Shown here piece after piece: positions 43,185-43,318 of a DNA stretch of 43,318 nt. A program made the position numbers and the translations under genes. How positions within the stretch are numbered: position 1 is the stretch's first letter; each line of letters starts with the position of its first letter. The stretch comes from Sulfurimonas sp. (GTDB lineage: Bacteria > Campylobacterota > Campylobacteria > Campylobacterales > Sulfurimonadaceae). Location of the stretch: contig JAUZSC010000006.1 in assembly GCA_030949825.1 (NCBI GenBank), positions 1-43,318 on the forward strand, in the 5' to 3' direction. The notes beneath the pieces were generated by a model. The model ran no database searches, had not been told where the DNA came from, and saw only the letters and a program-made list of their open reading frames with translations.

Positions 43185-43318
43185 TTAAAAAGTTTCCTAT
43201 TATTTTCGTGTCCATATTCATCATGATAGATCTTGCATGAAACTGTACTCCATATATCTTTTATCTTTCACTTTTAATGCCATAATTCTCATCGCTCGTG
43301 CTTATCGCTGTGATTTCT
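43185..43318 (-). CDS. trpG: anthranilate synthase glutaminase component, 3' end only
   Basis: The last ~40 codons in shifting frames: EITAIST, IMALKVKDKRY, YGVQFH, SIMMNMDTKIIGNFLKIYD. The order (E-I-T-A, I-M-A-L, I-Y-G-V-Q-F-H-x2-S-I-M and N-F-L) is that of class I glutamine amidotransferases of the TrpG/PabA type, where the His of QFHPES is catalytic; here PE reads as AR through local errors. The gene runs off the window. TrpG supplies ammonia for anthranilate, the first step of tryptophan synthesis. Confidence 0.65.

Overview
The window looks like a chromosomal piece (about the size of a fosmid insert) from a chemolithoautotrophic member of the Campylobacterota, probably Sulfurimonas- or Sulfurovum-like. 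The reasons are the AT-rich coding, the order psd-related / ftsH / prmA / cheY (familiar from Campylobacter and relatives), both subunits of ATP-citrate lyase (aclB, aclA; the signature of the reductive TCA cycle), and an isocitrate dehydrogenase fragment. Almost every longer gene carries one or two single-base indels, often in A or T runs. The outermost ~1.2 kb on the left and ~4 kb on the right carry many more. I read these as sequence or assembly error, and I annotate such genes as one locus with the break described.

Layout. 1-1700: a broken icd fragment, a ~280-bp stem-loop element (copy A), the 3' end of a Sua5-like gene, and a second, inverted copy of the element (copy B). 1699-4029: a membrane-anchored TPR protein. 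4010-10658 (minus): psd-related, ftsH, prmA, cheY, hisA, hisH, a Cache-domain membrane protein and a coiled-coil membrane protein. 10714-19426 (minus): an operon of M20 peptidase, ATP-grasp ligase (destroyed), ATP-grasp ligase with a C-terminal helix-hairpin-helix region, and a large M14 carboxypeptidase. The first ATP-grasp gene is interrupted by an IS21 remnant, an IS3-family element and an IS256-family element lying end to end. 19535-22264 (plus): Tat-exported metallophosphoesterase, heptosyltransferase and lipid A acyltransferase. 22261-25133 (minus): AI-2E/PerM-type permease, ruvB, panB. 25212-26354 (plus): Hpt protein and trpA. 26363-27153 (minus): three tRNAs and two small genes. 27267-31681 (plus): Cys/Met-metabolism PLP enzyme, then clpS-clpA-aat, a complete N-degron set. 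31782-37857 (minus): an rRNA operon (16S, tRNA-Ile, 23S with an intervening sequence, 5S). 37918-43318 (minus): a pseudopilin, aclA, aclB, a badly degraded GT39-type membrane glycosyltransferase and the end of trpG.

Two things stand out. First, the paired elements A and B have four sets of stems of nearly identical architecture. Their stem sequences differ between the copies, yet almost every change is compensated on the opposite arm, while the loops stay nearly identical. This is direct covariation evidence for a conserved folded RNA or single-stranded DNA that appears to be mobile. Second, the M20 / ATP-grasp / ATP-grasp-HhH / M14 operon has the composition of an uncharacterised peptide-ligation and trimming pathway, and it has been inactivated here by insertion sequences with loss of intervening gene sequence.
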